Shown: positions 25,201 to 34,721 of the stretch, in pieces
Layout of the letters: every line of letters starts with the position of its first letter
How positions within the stretch are numbered: the stretch's first letter is position 1
Assembly: GCA_902774995.1 (NCBI GenBank)
Contig: CACYKR010000011.1
Location: 1 to 37,207 of the forward strand
DNA: 37,207 nt
From: an uncultured Bacteroidales bacterium
Lineage (GTDB): Bacteria; Bacteroidota; Bacteroidia; Bacteroidales; Paludibacteraceae
Reading direction: 5' to 3'
The notes under the pieces: model-generated
The model's input: the letters and a program-made list of their open reading frames with translations, nothing else
The model's database searches: none
What the model was told of the DNA's origin: nothing
Translations under genes and position numbers: made by a program

Positions 25201-26716
25201 TCCCGCATATCAGTCATTGCAGGCATGGATAGAATCCGTGCCGCGTATCTTCTCCGAACAAGGCGAAGTAATCTACGACGCGCGCAACCAGATCCGTATC
25301 ATGACGGCTCCGGACGGCAGCGAGATGTGCGTGAAGCGGTTTCATACACCGCGGTTCCTGAACCGAATCAGTTATTCGTTCCTGCGTTCCCCGAAAGCGA
25401 AACGGGCTTACGAGAATGCCCTAAGACTATTGTCTTACGGTATAGCCACCCCGCAGCCCGTGGCATACATCCTTTGCGGGAACGGGTTATTAAAAGAGTC
25501 ATACCTCATCACCGTCAAAAGTGCACTTCAACATACGTTTTACGATTTCCGAGACGGTGTTATTTCCGGAAAAGAAGACCTCATCCGGTCATTCGCGCGT
25601 TTCTCCGTCCATCTCCATGAGAGTGGTGTTTTACCGCTGGATTATTCACCCGGGAACATACTATACGACCGGGTGAACGGCGAATGGCAGTTTAATCTGG
25701 TAGATATCAACCGCATGCATTTCGGAAAAGTAACAGCACAGCAAGGATGCCGTAATTTCTGCCGTTTATGGGGGAAAACCGATTTCTTTGATGTACTATC
25801 ATTGGCATATGCACAAGAACGACATATTGATGCCAAACAATGCAGGGAATGGATTTTAGATGCTCGAAAGCATTTCTGGGCGCACCATCCGCATGAACAT
25901 TTCGTAACGGATGACACATTCTCGGTTGGTGTCATCATATCCACATATAATCATCCCGAATGGTTGGAAAAAGTGCTGTGGGGTCTGCTCTATCAGACAC
26001 ATCCCGCCAATGAAATCATCATTGCCGATGACGGTTCGGACGAACGCACACGCGAGTTAATCGAGCGTTATCAGTCCCGCTTGCCTCTCAAACATGTATG
26101 GCACGAGGACAAGGGTTTCCGCAAAACCACTATATTGAACCAAGCCGTACTGGCAGCACAAAGCGAGTACCTGATCTTTATGGATCAGGATTTGATTCCC
26201 CGCCGTGATTTTATCAGTCAGCATTACAAGCATGCACGGCGCGGGCACTTTGTCTCAGGAGGCGCTATCATGATTACCAAGGAGTTGAGCCATGCGCTCA
26301 CAGAAGAAGATATCCGTCTCGGCAACGCTTTCCGCATCTCGTGGCTGCGTACACACGGTATGCCTTGGAACTGGAAGATGAGCAAACTATGGAGCAACCC
26401 TATGTTGTGCCGTCTAATGAACTTACTCACACCCGCTAACGCCAGTTGGAACGGAGGCAATGCCTCTACATGGAGAGACTACATCCTACAGGCAAAGGGC
26501 TTTGACACCCGTATGCGGTATGGAGCAGAAGACCGAGAGTTCGGGCAGCGATTAGAGAATGCCCATATCACAGGTATCCAGCTAAGGTACGGCACTCCGC
26601 TTCTACACTTGTATCATCTACGGCCCTACCGCAATGAGCAAGATTGGCAGACCAACCGCGCCATATGGCTACAAACCAAAAAAGAACACCTTACCATTAC
26701 ATCATACGGATTATAA
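25184..26716 (+). CDS. Fusion of a Kdo/InaA-type lipopolysaccharide kinase and a family 2 glycosyltransferase
   Basis: This 510-residue protein has no signal peptide. Residues of about 1-235 look like a small protein-kinase-fold LPS kinase: the catalytic loop is 'LPLDYSPGNILY' with Asp153, and the metal-binding loop is 'FNLVDINR' with Asp174. Residues of about 247-505 are a GT-A glycosyltransferase: 'VGVIISTYNHPEW', 'IIIADDGSDERT', metal-binding DQD near 332 in 'LIFMDQDLIPR', and C-terminal 'GAEDREFGQRL' of the galactosyltransferase-like (7C) subtype. The kinase part would phosphorylate core Kdo or heptose and the transferase part would add a sugar. In other Bacteroidota these are usually separate genes (from memory, not searched). 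The C-terminal half is paralogous to the next gene ('ILNQAV...LIFxDxD'). Confidence 0.82.
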   Translation: MKTVLNPAYQSLQAWIESVPRIFSEQGEVIYDARNQIRIMTAPDGSEMCVKRFHTPRFLNRISYSFLRSPKAKRAYENALRLLSYGIATPQPVAYILCGNGLLKESYLITVKSALQHTFYDFRDGVISGKEDLIRSFARFSVHLHESGVLPLDYSPGNILYDRVNGEWQFNLVDINRMHFGKVTAQQGCRNFCRLWGKTDFFDVLSLAYAQERHIDAKQCREWILDARKHFWAHHPHEHFVTDDTFSVGVIISTYNHPEWLEKVLWGLLYQTHPANEIIIADDGSDERTRELIERYQSRLPLKHVWHEDKGFRKTTILNQAVLAAQSEYLIFMDQDLIPRRDFISQHYKHARRGHFVSGGAIMITKELSHALTEEDIRLGNAFRISWLRTHGMPWNWKMSKLWSNPMLCRLMNLLTPANASWNGGNASTWRDYILQAKGFDTRMRYGAEDREFGQRLENAHITGIQLRYGTPLLHLYHLRPYRNEQDWQTNRAIWLQTKKEHLTITSYGL

Positions 26717-27489
26717 TGAAAGCAACACTTATTATCTCTGTTTACAAGAACACCACGGCTCTCCGAGCTATTCTGGAGAGTCTGGAACGGCAGACCGAAC
26801 AGGATTTTGAGATTATTATTTCAGAAGACGGTCAGGATGCCCATATGGCTGAGTTTGTAGAGTCTTACCCTTTTCGTTGGCCCATGCAACACCTCACCCA
26901 AGAGGATTTAGGATGGCGCAAAGAGCGCATCCTTAACCAGGCGGTCATGGCTGCTAACACCGACTGGCTCATTTTTATTGACGGAGACTGTGTATTACAC
27001 CCGCGATTCATAGAATATCATATCCGCTATCAACAACGCGGGGTGATGTTAGCCGGCAAACGTATTAAGCTTAATCAGGAACTGAGCGAGCGATACCTAC
27101 GGGGCGAGAAGATACATCTCTGGCCGTACCTGTTCTTCCGTCGGGGCTGCCGGTTTGTAGAAGAAGCCTTTTTCTGCCGCTGGGCGGAAGTACTCCGCAG
27201 ACCTGTCAAGCATTTAGTAGGCAGCAACATGTCCATGTCGCGCACGGACCTGATTGCCATCAACGGTTTTGATGAGAACTACACACTGCCCGCTACCGGT
27301 GAAGACTACGATATCGAATGGCGCCTGCAGAGTATAGGATGCAAGATTGTATCACTTCGTAATCTGGCTGTACAATACCACTTATATCATAAGGAGAACT
27401 GGCAAAATCACGACGAGAACTCCGCTTATTGCCAGCAAATGCAAGAACAACATCAATTCATCTGTAAAAATGGCATTCGGAAACTTTGA
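26716..27489 (+). CDS. Family 2 glycosyltransferase
   Basis: This protein has 257 residues from ATG 26716, which shares its A with the upstream TAA stop (TAATG). An open frame upstream to 26644 lies inside the previous gene. The GT-A fold motifs are 'TLIISVYKNTTALRAILESL' at the N-terminus, 'IIISEDGQD', metal-binding DGD in 'LIFIDGDCVLHPRF', and 'GEDYDIEWRLQ' as acceptor-side acidic motif. Its 'EDLGWRKERILNQAVMAA' block strongly resembles the C-terminal half of the kinase-GT2 fusion, indicating duplication. It is a cytoplasmic enzyme of LPS/LOS core or O-chain assembly; donor and acceptor are unknown. Confidence 0.88.
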   Translation: MKATLIISVYKNTTALRAILESLERQTEQDFEIIISEDGQDAHMAEFVESYPFRWPMQHLTQEDLGWRKERILNQAVMAANTDWLIFIDGDCVLHPRFIEYHIRYQQRGVMLAGKRIKLNQELSERYLRGEKIHLWPYLFFRRGCRFVEEAFFCRWAEVLRRPVKHLVGSNMSMSRTDLIAINGFDENYTLPATGEDYDIEWRLQSIGCKIVSLRNLAVQYHLYHKENWQNHDENSAYCQQMQEQHQFICKNGIRKL

Positions 27490-28294
27490 GCCCTTATATG
27501 CGGTTGTCGTATGGTTTCATCCGACTGAGAAAGAATACCAAACTCTCTCTTTATATAAAGAGGACGTAACGCACGTCATTGTCGTGGATAACAGCGAGAC
27601 CGACAACCGGTCCCTGTTGCGCAATGACCCCCGTGTAACCTATATTCCGCTGATGCAAAACTTCGGTATTGCGGCAGCGCTTAACAGAGGCTGTGAGGAG
27701 GCTCAGAAAGCCGGGGCCCAATGGGTACTGACGATGGACCAGGACAGCCGGTGGGATCAACAGAGCGTTCAGGAATATATAGAAGAGGCTGCACAATACG
27801 GTGAATTGGACAAAGTAGCTATTTTTTCACCTTATCATGATTGCGACGGAACACCAGACAAGCATCATAAATACGGACGCTTCGAGACACGGGAGGTAGT
27901 GATGTGCTCCGGAAATCTATTGCGTCTGGAAGCATGGCAACAGGTCAACGGGTTCAGAGAAGATTTCTTCATAGACCTTGTAGATGACGAGATATGCTGT
28001 CATGTCCGGCAATTCGGATGGTTAGTAGTCCGAACCAACAATATCTTACTTTCTCATCGTCTTGGTAACGGAGTGAAGTATGTCAGATTTACCAAACATC
28101 CCTATACGCCCCACCCGGCATGGCGGTATTTCTATATTGCGCGCAATATACATCGCATGCTACATTTGTATCCGGAATTGCAAAAGTATTACCGCAAACA
28201 AGTAAAAAAATATATCAAACGTATCTGCTTGTACGACAATGAAGATAAATTCCATAAACTGCGTGAGTTCCTGCGCGGCTGGTATACTGACTAA
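27470..28294 (+). CDS. Family 2 glycosyltransferase, rhamnosyltransferase-like
   Basis: This protein has 274 residues from ATG 27470, overlapping the previous gene by 20 nt. The motifs are 'YAVVVWFHPTEKEY', 'VIVVDNSETDN', 'NFGIAAALNRGCEEA' and metal-binding DQD in 'WVLTMDQDSRW'. The late 'FFIDLVDDEICCHVRQFGW' is characteristic of the RfbF/rhamnosyltransferase branch of GT2. It probably adds a deoxyhexose to a surface glycan, but the sugar is inferred from family resemblance only. Confidence 0.86.
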   Translation: MAFGNFEPLYAVVVWFHPTEKEYQTLSLYKEDVTHVIVVDNSETDNRSLLRNDPRVTYIPLMQNFGIAAALNRGCEEAQKAGAQWVLTMDQDSRWDQQSVQEYIEEAAQYGELDKVAIFSPYHDCDGTPDKHHKYGRFETREVVMCSGNLLRLEAWQQVNGFREDFFIDLVDDEICCHVRQFGWLVVRTNNILLSHRLGNGVKYVRFTKHPYTPHPAWRYFYIARNIHRMLHLYPELQKYYRKQVKKYIKRICLYDNEDKFHKLREFLRGWYTD

Positions 28295-29498
28295 GGGTGC
28301 CATTTTCGGTTTAGTCTGGACGCTGTGCGTAACTATCTTTTATTCCAACCTCGTACCGAATATCATCCTATATGGTGGTTTGGCGTTGTTCTTAATATGT
28401 TGGTGTATCGAGTTTGTGCTGGAGCAACGCTGGCATACAAAGCCCAACCGTGAATGGCTTTTTTACGGGTTGCTCATCGTCTTCTATCTATGGGCATTCC
28501 TTTACTGGCCGTGGGACGGAAAGGTTTATTTTCAGCACCATTTAGAGCAACGACTACCTTTGCTTGTTTTCGGCTTTATCGGTCTTTGGGGGCTCAATAA
28601 TCATTTCTCCAAAGCAATAATGATCAACAGCATGGTTATCATGAGTGTGGGGTCTGTGCTGTTTCTCTTCTGCAAAACCGGTTGGACAGAACTAATCCAT
28701 ACGTCGGATTCCAGTTGGCTTTTATCCGCAACCCGTATTAAGTATATCAACGCACATATGGGGTATAATTTTTTCCTCAACAGCACCCTCATCGGCATGT
28801 GGTATCTGCTCTTCCATGCGGAGCGCAAACCATTGCTATGGCAAAAAATCGTTTATCCTATAGCCGCATGTTTCATCTTCGCCGCATTGCTTTTCTCTGA
28901 CGGGCGCTCAGGCTTCTTCATGAGTTTGGTTATTATCGGAATGATGAGCAGTATAGAAATCTACCGCTGGCGAAAATGGGCCGGCATCATCTATGCGATA
29001 ATAGTTCTTTCTGTCATTCCGCAGATTACCACCCTGCACCCGCGTGTCTCATCCCTCACACTCAGTTCCGATTTGCGATACTGTTATTGGAAAGCGGCAA
29101 GTGAGTTAATTCAAGAGAAGCCAATCTTAGGATACGGCATGAGTCACGCACAAGAAGAATTTGACCGGGTAAATATGAAATATGCAACCGACGAGATACG
29201 CATATTCTGGACCGAAGAACATAGCCATTATGTGGATTGCCACAACCAATTCATCCAAACAACTCTGGAATATGGGATTTTCGGATTAATTCTTCTATTG
29301 GCAATCTATCTCACTCCCTTGTACATATGCCGGGGTAGAAAAGAATGGTGGATAGCGTTTTTCTTCACCCTTATCAGCATGGGGCAGTCGATGTTTGACA
29401 TGTTCATCACAGGACGGTTTAACATGATTTACTGCATACTCATGTTAATGATTATAAGCATCAAAAAGGACTACAATTCAGACTCTGCTATCCTTTGA
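28239..29498 (+). CDS. O-antigen ligase / polymerase-like membrane protein
   Basis: This 419-residue integral membrane protein has about ten hydrophobic segments and one large periplasmic loop near residues 275-350. Just after that loop lies 'CHNQFIQTTLEYGIFGLI', matching the Wzy_C/WaaL signature with its His and Glu. WaaL enzymes join the O-chain from undecaprenyl diphosphate to lipid A-core in the inner membrane. Distinguishing ligase from polymerase is not possible here, though placement after core glycosyltransferases favours ligase. The start ATG 28239 overlaps the previous gene by 56 nt without a clear ribosome site; GTG 28263 is an alternative. It is the last plus-strand gene of the run, and the 72 bp to the convergent gene show no clear terminator. 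Confidence 0.82.
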   Translation: MKINSINCVSSCAAGILTKGAIFGLVWTLCVTIFYSNLVPNIILYGGLALFLICWCIEFVLEQRWHTKPNREWLFYGLLIVFYLWAFLYWPWDGKVYFQHHLEQRLPLLVFGFIGLWGLNNHFSKAIMINSMVIMSVGSVLFLFCKTGWTELIHTSDSSWLLSATRIKYINAHMGYNFFLNSTLIGMWYLLFHAERKPLLWQKIVYPIAACFIFAALLFSDGRSGFFMSLVIIGMMSSIEIYRWRKWAGIIYAIIVLSVIPQITTLHPRVSSLTLSSDLRYCYWKAASELIQEKPILGYGMSHAQEEFDRVNMKYATDEIRIFWTEEHSHYVDCHNQFIQTTLEYGIFGLILLLAIYLTPLYICRGRKEWWIAFFFTLISMGQSMFDMFITGRFNMIYCILMLMIISIKKDYNSDSAIL

Positions 29499-29570
29499 CA
29501 GGCGGAGAGGGTTGTGCCGGAAACTGCCACGTATGCCGCAGGACAAGCCACCCGGAGCAGATATCAATCG

Positions 29571-31382
29571 TTATAGTTCTTCAATCCGCTCCATCACCCG
29601 TTGCATAAAAGCACGGGCGTGCCGCTCCGTCTCTCCGTCATGCCCGATGACACACCGGTCGGCTTTAGCGTCAATGACTACGGTGTCGCGGTCGGTGAGC
29701 AGGGCATAGCCGTCGTTGAAACTGTAGAAAGCGAAGGGCACGGAGAGGGGGGATAATATATCTTTTCCGAAGAGGTAGTCCGAGTGGTCTATCTCCATCT
29801 GCGAGAGGAGTGTCGGCACGAGGTCTATCTGCGAGCAGAGGGTGTCGATCCGGCAGGGTTCGCTCACAGCCCCGCCCGCCCAGACAATCGGGATAGCATA
29901 GCGGCGGGGCTCATGGTTCTGCACGCCCTGCGGGTACGGATAGCCATGGTCGGCTACAAAGACGAGCAGGGTGTTGCGCCATGCCGGCGTCTGCCTGAGC
30001 GAGTCTGCAAAAGCTCCGATGCAGCTGTCCGTATAGGCTACCGAATTGAGGTATATATCCTCGTACCGGCGGATGGACGGTACCTCGAAAGGCTCGTGGC
30101 TACTGAGGGAGAGGATGACATCCAGCGTAGGAACGGTATCCGCGGGACGCGAGAGGATTTCCTCCGCTGCCGTACGAAAAAGCACATGGTCGTGCACGCC
30201 CCATTTGGACAACCGCTGCGAGAGGGGGAAAGAACGGTCGTTCACGCGATCGATGAAGCCTCCGCTGATGAGATAGGAGCGCATATTGGTGAAATCCTCA
30301 TCGCCGCCGTACCAGAACTTCAGCCGGTACCCCTCGGCACTCAGGCTCTTGCCTAACTGCGGTAGGTGCTGCGACTTGCCGGGTTGCACCATCAGCGAAG
30401 AGGTTGGCTGCCCCGGATAGCCGCTCATGACAGCTACCACGCCGCGGTCGGTACGGTAACTTGACGCCGCTACACGGGAGAAGAACACGCCCTCCTGCGC
30501 CAACCCCTGCAGCCTCGGCATCGCATCCATGGCATTGAGCGAGAAACTCTCCAGAATGAACAGGATGATATTCGGTCTCGTAGTCTTGAGCAGCCGGCGG
30601 GAGGGAGCTGCGAAGGCATTGTCCGGCAGCAGTTCCGCTACCAGCCTCTGTGCCTCTGCTGAAGGCATAAAAGTATAGCGGCGCGTGTCGAACGTGCTCT
30701 CGCCGAGCGACTCCATAATATTGAATACCGGGTTGATAGCCGCGATGTTCAGCGGCTGCCTGTCGGAGAAATAAACCCGTCCGGTGTTCATTGTAGAGGT
30801 CGTCACGCTGCCCCGCATAGGCAGAATAAGCAACGCCGTGAGCACCAGCATACCGCAAGCCCTTGCTGCACGTAGCGGCCGGGAAGCCGGCACCGGCATG
30901 GTCTCCCATCCACGCATAGCGAGCCGATAAAGCACATACGCGCAGCACCATCCTCCTACCAGCGCCAACAGACCAATCACCCACATATACCACTCGGCGC
31001 AGGCCAGCACCTCACGCGGCGAGGAGAGATAGATAAACACAGTCTTGTCCAGATGATACCCCCAGGAGGGGAACACCCCGCAGTCTCCGATGAAGACCAG
31101 CAGCGCTACGGCCAGCAACAGTCCGGTACATCCATCCGCTATACGTCCCAAGAGACGTGACGGCCAGAGTTGATAGACCGCCAGCAACAAGCCGAACAAA
31201 GCCGTGACGTACGACGCCACACTCATATCCAGCGGGAAGGCATGCCACGGAACCAAAAACCAGTCCTGCCACTCAAGCGGTCCCATCTGCGGGAGATTGA
31301 GGAGCATGAACAGCGGTTTCTGCACGAGGAAGAAAGCTATCCAGAAGAGGTAATATTTGACGAAACTACAAATCGACTGCAT
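29571..31382 (-). CDS. LTA synthase-family (sulfatase-fold) membrane phosphotransferase
   Basis: This 603-residue protein has five N-terminal membrane segments (about 10-30, 52-72, 85-105, 130-152, 175-190) followed by a periplasmic sulfatase-fold domain. The metal and catalytic positions of LtaS-like enzymes are visible: Glu278 in 'NIILFILESFS', nucleophile candidate Thr311 in 'SSYRTDRGVVAVMSG', 'FVADHGYPYP' and the following 'NHEPRRYAIPIVW'. Such enzymes move phosphoglycerol or phosphoethanolamine from phospholipid to a glycan or lipid acceptor. The Gram-negative substrate here is unknown. Its ATG overlaps the end of the upstream barrel gene by 17 nt, suggesting the three right-hand envelope genes work together. 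Confidence 0.85.
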   Translation of the reverse strand: MQSICSFVKYYLFWIAFFLVQKPLFMLLNLPQMGPLEWQDWFLVPWHAFPLDMSVASYVTALFGLLLAVYQLWPSRLLGRIADGCTGLLLAVALLVFIGDCGVFPSWGYHLDKTVFIYLSSPREVLACAEWYMWVIGLLALVGGWCCAYVLYRLAMRGWETMPVPASRPLRAARACGMLVLTALLILPMRGSVTTSTMNTGRVYFSDRQPLNIAAINPVFNIMESLGESTFDTRRYTFMPSAEAQRLVAELLPDNAFAAPSRRLLKTTRPNIILFILESFSLNAMDAMPRLQGLAQEGVFFSRVAASSYRTDRGVVAVMSGYPGQPTSSLMVQPGKSQHLPQLGKSLSAEGYRLKFWYGGDEDFTNMRSYLISGGFIDRVNDRSFPLSQRLSKWGVHDHVLFRTAAEEILSRPADTVPTLDVILSLSSHEPFEVPSIRRYEDIYLNSVAYTDSCIGAFADSLRQTPAWRNTLLVFVADHGYPYPQGVQNHEPRRYAIPIVWAGGAVSEPCRIDTLCSQIDLVPTLLSQMEIDHSDYLFGKDILSPLSVPFAFYSFNDGYALLTDRDTVVIDAKADRCVIGHDGETERHARAFMQRVMERIEEL

Positions 31383-33804
31383 AAGTAACCAATATTCCGG
31401 TAGGTACAGTCATGATGATGGACGAACGGACCGCCTGCGGGGTATCTTGCTCGAAAGACAGCTCCGCCAGGTCATGACAGAAATCCCACAGGTTATAGCA
31501 TTCCACATTCAGCCGCATCGGCACTCCACGCACCTCCCACGAGCCTTGCAGATGCAGGTCAATGTTGTAGTGCGCGCCGTGACGGCGTCCGAAATGGCCA
31601 TCTGTAGGGTTGGTGCCGCGGGAGTCCCAAGGCGCGATAGCCATCTGGCAGGAGGTTCGGTCATAGTAATAATGGTAGGAGGTGAACGGCTTGCCGTCCG
31701 TCCATTTGAGCGTCAGACCGGCCTGCACCCATTTGCAGATGTTATACCCCAGATAGAAACGCGCCACGAAGCCCTTGTCCAGATCCATGCGCCCTACCCC
31801 GGGATGAGGTCCGTTGGGGTTGCTGATGACGCGGAGGGTGTTGGGGTTGGCGGTACTCTCGGAGAGGACGCCCATGGTGTTGCTGTTCGCTCCGTTGCCC
31901 AGGCCTGTATAACCGGCCGCCTGCATCGACTGCCAGCTGATACCTACCGTCACCCGTTTGCCCGTATAAGTATATCGGGTCAGCTGGGAGAAATAATAAG
32001 GGGAGTTCATCAGTATGTTGGAGCCGAAGCCGGGCGTAGTACCTACCTCGTAGCGTTTCTCTCCGAAGGTGGTCATAAAAACCGGCACGTCGCCGAAATT
32101 CATATAGTTTCCGTTCGCCTCGGCGCCGTCGGCGTAATAGGTATGCCACACGTTGAAGAACTTACGGTAGGCGTTCTGCAAGACTATCTCATGTTTTCCC
32201 CCTTGCTTGTCGCCGAAGACGAAACGGATAGGGATATGCACCTCCAGATAGGAGGTCTGCATCAGTCCTTTTTTATAGTCGTGGTATCTGCCGCCGGTAG
32301 TAGCAAAAAGGGTGTTGGTACCGGCCAGATAGATGTCGGCATTCATATAGTCATTGGAGAAATAGCGCAGATAATCCATGTTATACGGCATCCGCTCGTG
32401 GGCGATACTCAGTCCCATCTCGAACCAGCGGCAGGGATGCAGGTCGAAACTGATACCGGCCTGCCAGTTGGGCGACACTTTGCTCTTGCCGCCGCCTAAC
32501 AGCAATCCGTCCAGTGTGAAATCCAGATGGGCATGGAGGTCCAGCTGGCGGCAGATGGTATAGTCGGCGTTGAGGCCGACGGTGTTCTCCAGTATGCCTC
32601 CGGCGAAGGCACGGCTCGTCCATTCATAGCGATAGAGCGCGGTGTCGACGGTAGCTACCGGCGAGCGGAAATAAATATCGTTGTGAAAATGTGTCTCGGT
32701 CGGGCGGAAGAGCACCAGCGAGTTCAGCGACCGCACATGGACGGAGAGCCATGGCAGCACCGGCTGCTCGTAGTTCACCGACCAACTCAGTTCATGTGTC
32801 CTTCCGTCCGCTACCCAAGGTGAGAAACTCTCGCCGTCGATATCCAGGATATTTCTACTGAACGAGAGCGTGTCATGCCGTACGGTATTCGTAGCCCAGG
32901 TCAGTCCGGTGGTCAGGTATTGCCGTTGTACGTACAGCTGGACGGTATAGTTCTTATGATCAAACACCTCGTTGTAGTTGTAGAGGTACTCGCTGCCTCC
33001 GTCTTCCTTGCCGGAGAAATTCAGGCGGTAGCCCAGGGCGGAGAACACCTTGTTGGGTTTCATGGGCAGCAGTCCGTCGGCCTGCACCTTGTAGTACCCG
33101 GCGTTGTAATAGGGGGCTTCCGTGATAAGCCCTTGCGCGTTCTCACGGGTGATACGCCGCATGCCGTAAGCCGCATAGAGGTGCTGCCGGTAGGCGTTGC
33201 CGTCCTTGTCGCGGAAAGTGTACGCAGCGTCTATGTTTCCCGCTCCGCGCAGATGGCGGCGGGCGGTGACGTGCTTGAAGAGGTCGGCGCTCTGCATGGC
33301 AGTGCGGTGGGTGATATTTACGATAGCAGCCGTGCCGGGAGCGGGAGCACCGTTGCCTACCTGGCCTACGTTGTACTGCACCTGCACATAGTCCCTCGCA
33401 GCGGTGTCGGAGGAGAACTGCATCTGCCCCGTATGGGTGTTGATGAGCAGGTCGTATTGCTGCATGTTCGGCACGAAGACCGTGTTACCCGGCGCGAAGC
33501 GGTCGTCCGTCCTCATGCCGTTGATGGTATAGCCGGTCATCGTGCAGGGCAGTCCCGCGATAGCGATATTCAACCGGTCGGGCTGCGCCCACTGACCCGT
33601 GGCATGGTTCTCCACGATCACATGGTCGTTGAGAGCTTCCAGATAATAGACCAAGTCGGTACGATGATACCACTTGCGGAAATATTCCGCCGGCACCGAG
33701 TCGCTTCCGTCCATCGCGGTGTGACTCACCTCCAGAGCCGAGGCTGGTGAAAGGTGAAAAGTGAAAAGTGAAAGGAGGATTATATATAAATAGTTCTTTT
33801 TCAT
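31366..33804 (-). CDS. TonB-dependent-receptor-like outer-membrane beta-barrel protein
   Basis: This 812-residue protein has a signal peptide (1-24). Residues of about 70-170 contain a plug-like stretch ('GYTINGMRTDDRF', 'VQVQYNVGQVG'), followed by some 600 residues of alternating beta-strands with aromatic girdles and a C-terminus 'MTVPTGILVTYAVDL'. No carboxypeptidase-type regulatory domain or clear TonB box was seen, so a plugged barrel is likely but TonB dependence is uncertain. Its ATG overlaps the upstream stop (ATGA). The hydrophobic core of its signal peptide (LSLFTFHLSPASA) is encoded by four tandem 7-bp repeats. No SusD-like partner is present. Confidence 0.7.
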   Translation of the reverse strand: MKKNYLYIILLSLFTFHLSPASALEVSHTAMDGSDSVPAEYFRKWYHRTDLVYYLEALNDHVIVENHATGQWAQPDRLNIAIAGLPCTMTGYTINGMRTDDRFAPGNTVFVPNMQQYDLLINTHTGQMQFSSDTAARDYVQVQYNVGQVGNGAPAPGTAAIVNITHRTAMQSADLFKHVTARRHLRGAGNIDAAYTFRDKDGNAYRQHLYAAYGMRRITRENAQGLITEAPYYNAGYYKVQADGLLPMKPNKVFSALGYRLNFSGKEDGGSEYLYNYNEVFDHKNYTVQLYVQRQYLTTGLTWATNTVRHDTLSFSRNILDIDGESFSPWVADGRTHELSWSVNYEQPVLPWLSVHVRSLNSLVLFRPTETHFHNDIYFRSPVATVDTALYRYEWTSRAFAGGILENTVGLNADYTICRQLDLHAHLDFTLDGLLLGGGKSKVSPNWQAGISFDLHPCRWFEMGLSIAHERMPYNMDYLRYFSNDYMNADIYLAGTNTLFATTGGRYHDYKKGLMQTSYLEVHIPIRFVFGDKQGGKHEIVLQNAYRKFFNVWHTYYADGAEANGNYMNFGDVPVFMTTFGEKRYEVGTTPGFGSNILMNSPYYFSQLTRYTYTGKRVTVGISWQSMQAAGYTGLGNGANSNTMGVLSESTANPNTLRVISNPNGPHPGVGRMDLDKGFVARFYLGYNICKWVQAGLTLKWTDGKPFTSYHYYYDRTSCQMAIAPWDSRGTNPTDGHFGRRHGAHYNIDLHLQGSWEVRGVPMRLNVECYNLWDFCHDLAELSFEQDTPQAVRSSIIMTVPTGILVTYAVDL
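33747..33774. repeat. Four 7-bp repeats encoding the signal-peptide core of the 812-aa barrel protein
   Basis: GTGAAAG, GTGAAAA, GTGAAAA and GTGAAAG lie head to tail on the plus strand. The coding strand reads them as part of the hydrophobic signal segment. Gain or loss of one unit would shift the frame. Confidence 0.7.
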
Positions 33805-34721
33805 CTTTTGTCTTTTAGCGAAGCGGTCTTTCTACTTTGAGCAAAGCGGTCTAATATAGCTATATTATATACCAGCCCCACGCGGATCTGATGGAACGGA
33901 TAGTCCTTTATACCGTATTGGTATTGGATGTAAGGCTCAAAGCCTTTGACATGTCCTGCAGCGCGGATCTTGACGGTCATGGGTGCATCGCCGTGGCGCT
34001 CCCACCCCACGTAACCGCCCCAGGTAGCTTGCAGGGAGGCGTACTCATGGCGGAGCTGCGCCTGCAGGCCGTACATCACCGCGTCGTTCTGCCGGCCATT
34101 GTCAGTCTGCCAGCACAGGAAACCCGCCGAACCGGCGAGCCGCAGCGAGAGAGGCCCCATCGGAATCGTCTGACCCATCGAGACATCGAAGAAATACGCG
34201 GGGCAGTCGTAATGGCGCCGGCGTTCGAACTGCTCCCCGCTGGCGGTTTTCATACCCAGCCGGACGGTCATCTGCGGAATATATCTCGACCGGTCGGAGC
34301 GGAACCACTCGTTATGCAGCACCTGAATATCCGTAGCGATATATACGTCGCCCGCTCCCTGCCCCTTGCCGTCGTACTGGTCATACCACCCGAAAACAGG
34401 CATCCATACGCTCAGGTTCGCCCATCTCGTGAACAGGGGCACGCGCACGCGTGCAAAAATATCCGCCGTACGGTTGTTATGGTATCCGATATACCCTTCT
34501 CCGGCTATTTCCAGCCCCAACTCCCGCTGTGTGCAGCCGTCAAGCATGTCAATCACCGGCAGGGCGTTAGGACCGAAGTAAGCCGGCGCTATTCCCGTCG
34601 GCTTACTCATATCCGGTTTCCCGATTGCCACCTCCGCCTGTAGAGGAGGAAGGGGGAAGATGAAAGCTGAAAGGACTATGAGTCCTAACAACTTGTACCA
34701 ATATGTCCTTTCAATTTTCAC
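33801..34721 (-). CDS. Outer-membrane beta-barrel protein of unknown family
   Basis: This 306-residue protein has a signal peptide (about 1-29, 'LLGLIVLSAFIFPLPPLQA'). The mature part consists of alternating strands ('ELGLEIAGEGYIGYHN', 'LRHEYASLQATWGGYVGW', 'HQIRVGLVYNIAIL'), the look of a 10-14-stranded barrel. No family is recognised. It starts at GTG 34721: the preceding in-frame codons contain TGA, and AAAGG sits upstream. The start codon lies inside a 7-bp repeat array. It follows dnaJ by 15 bp and is translationally coupled (ATGA) to the 812-residue barrel gene. Confidence 0.72.
   Translation of the reverse strand: MKIERTYWYKLLGLIVLSAFIFPLPPLQAEVAIGKPDMSKPTGIAPAYFGPNALPVIDMLDGCTQRELGLEIAGEGYIGYHNNRTADIFARVRVPLFTRWANLSVWMPVFGWYDQYDGKGQGAGDVYIATDIQVLHNEWFRSDRSRYIPQMTVRLGMKTASGEQFERRRHYDCPAYFFDVSMGQTIPMGPLSLRLAGSAGFLCWQTDNGRQNDAVMYGLQAQLRHEYASLQATWGGYVGWERHGDAPMTVKIRAAGHVKGFEPYIQYQYGIKDYPFHQIRVGLVYNIAILDRFAQSRKTASLKDKR

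Noticed and set aside
29499..29570. Terminator between the convergent O-antigen ligase-like and LTA-synthase-like genes
   Set aside because: No stem with adjoining T tract could be found in the 72 bp.
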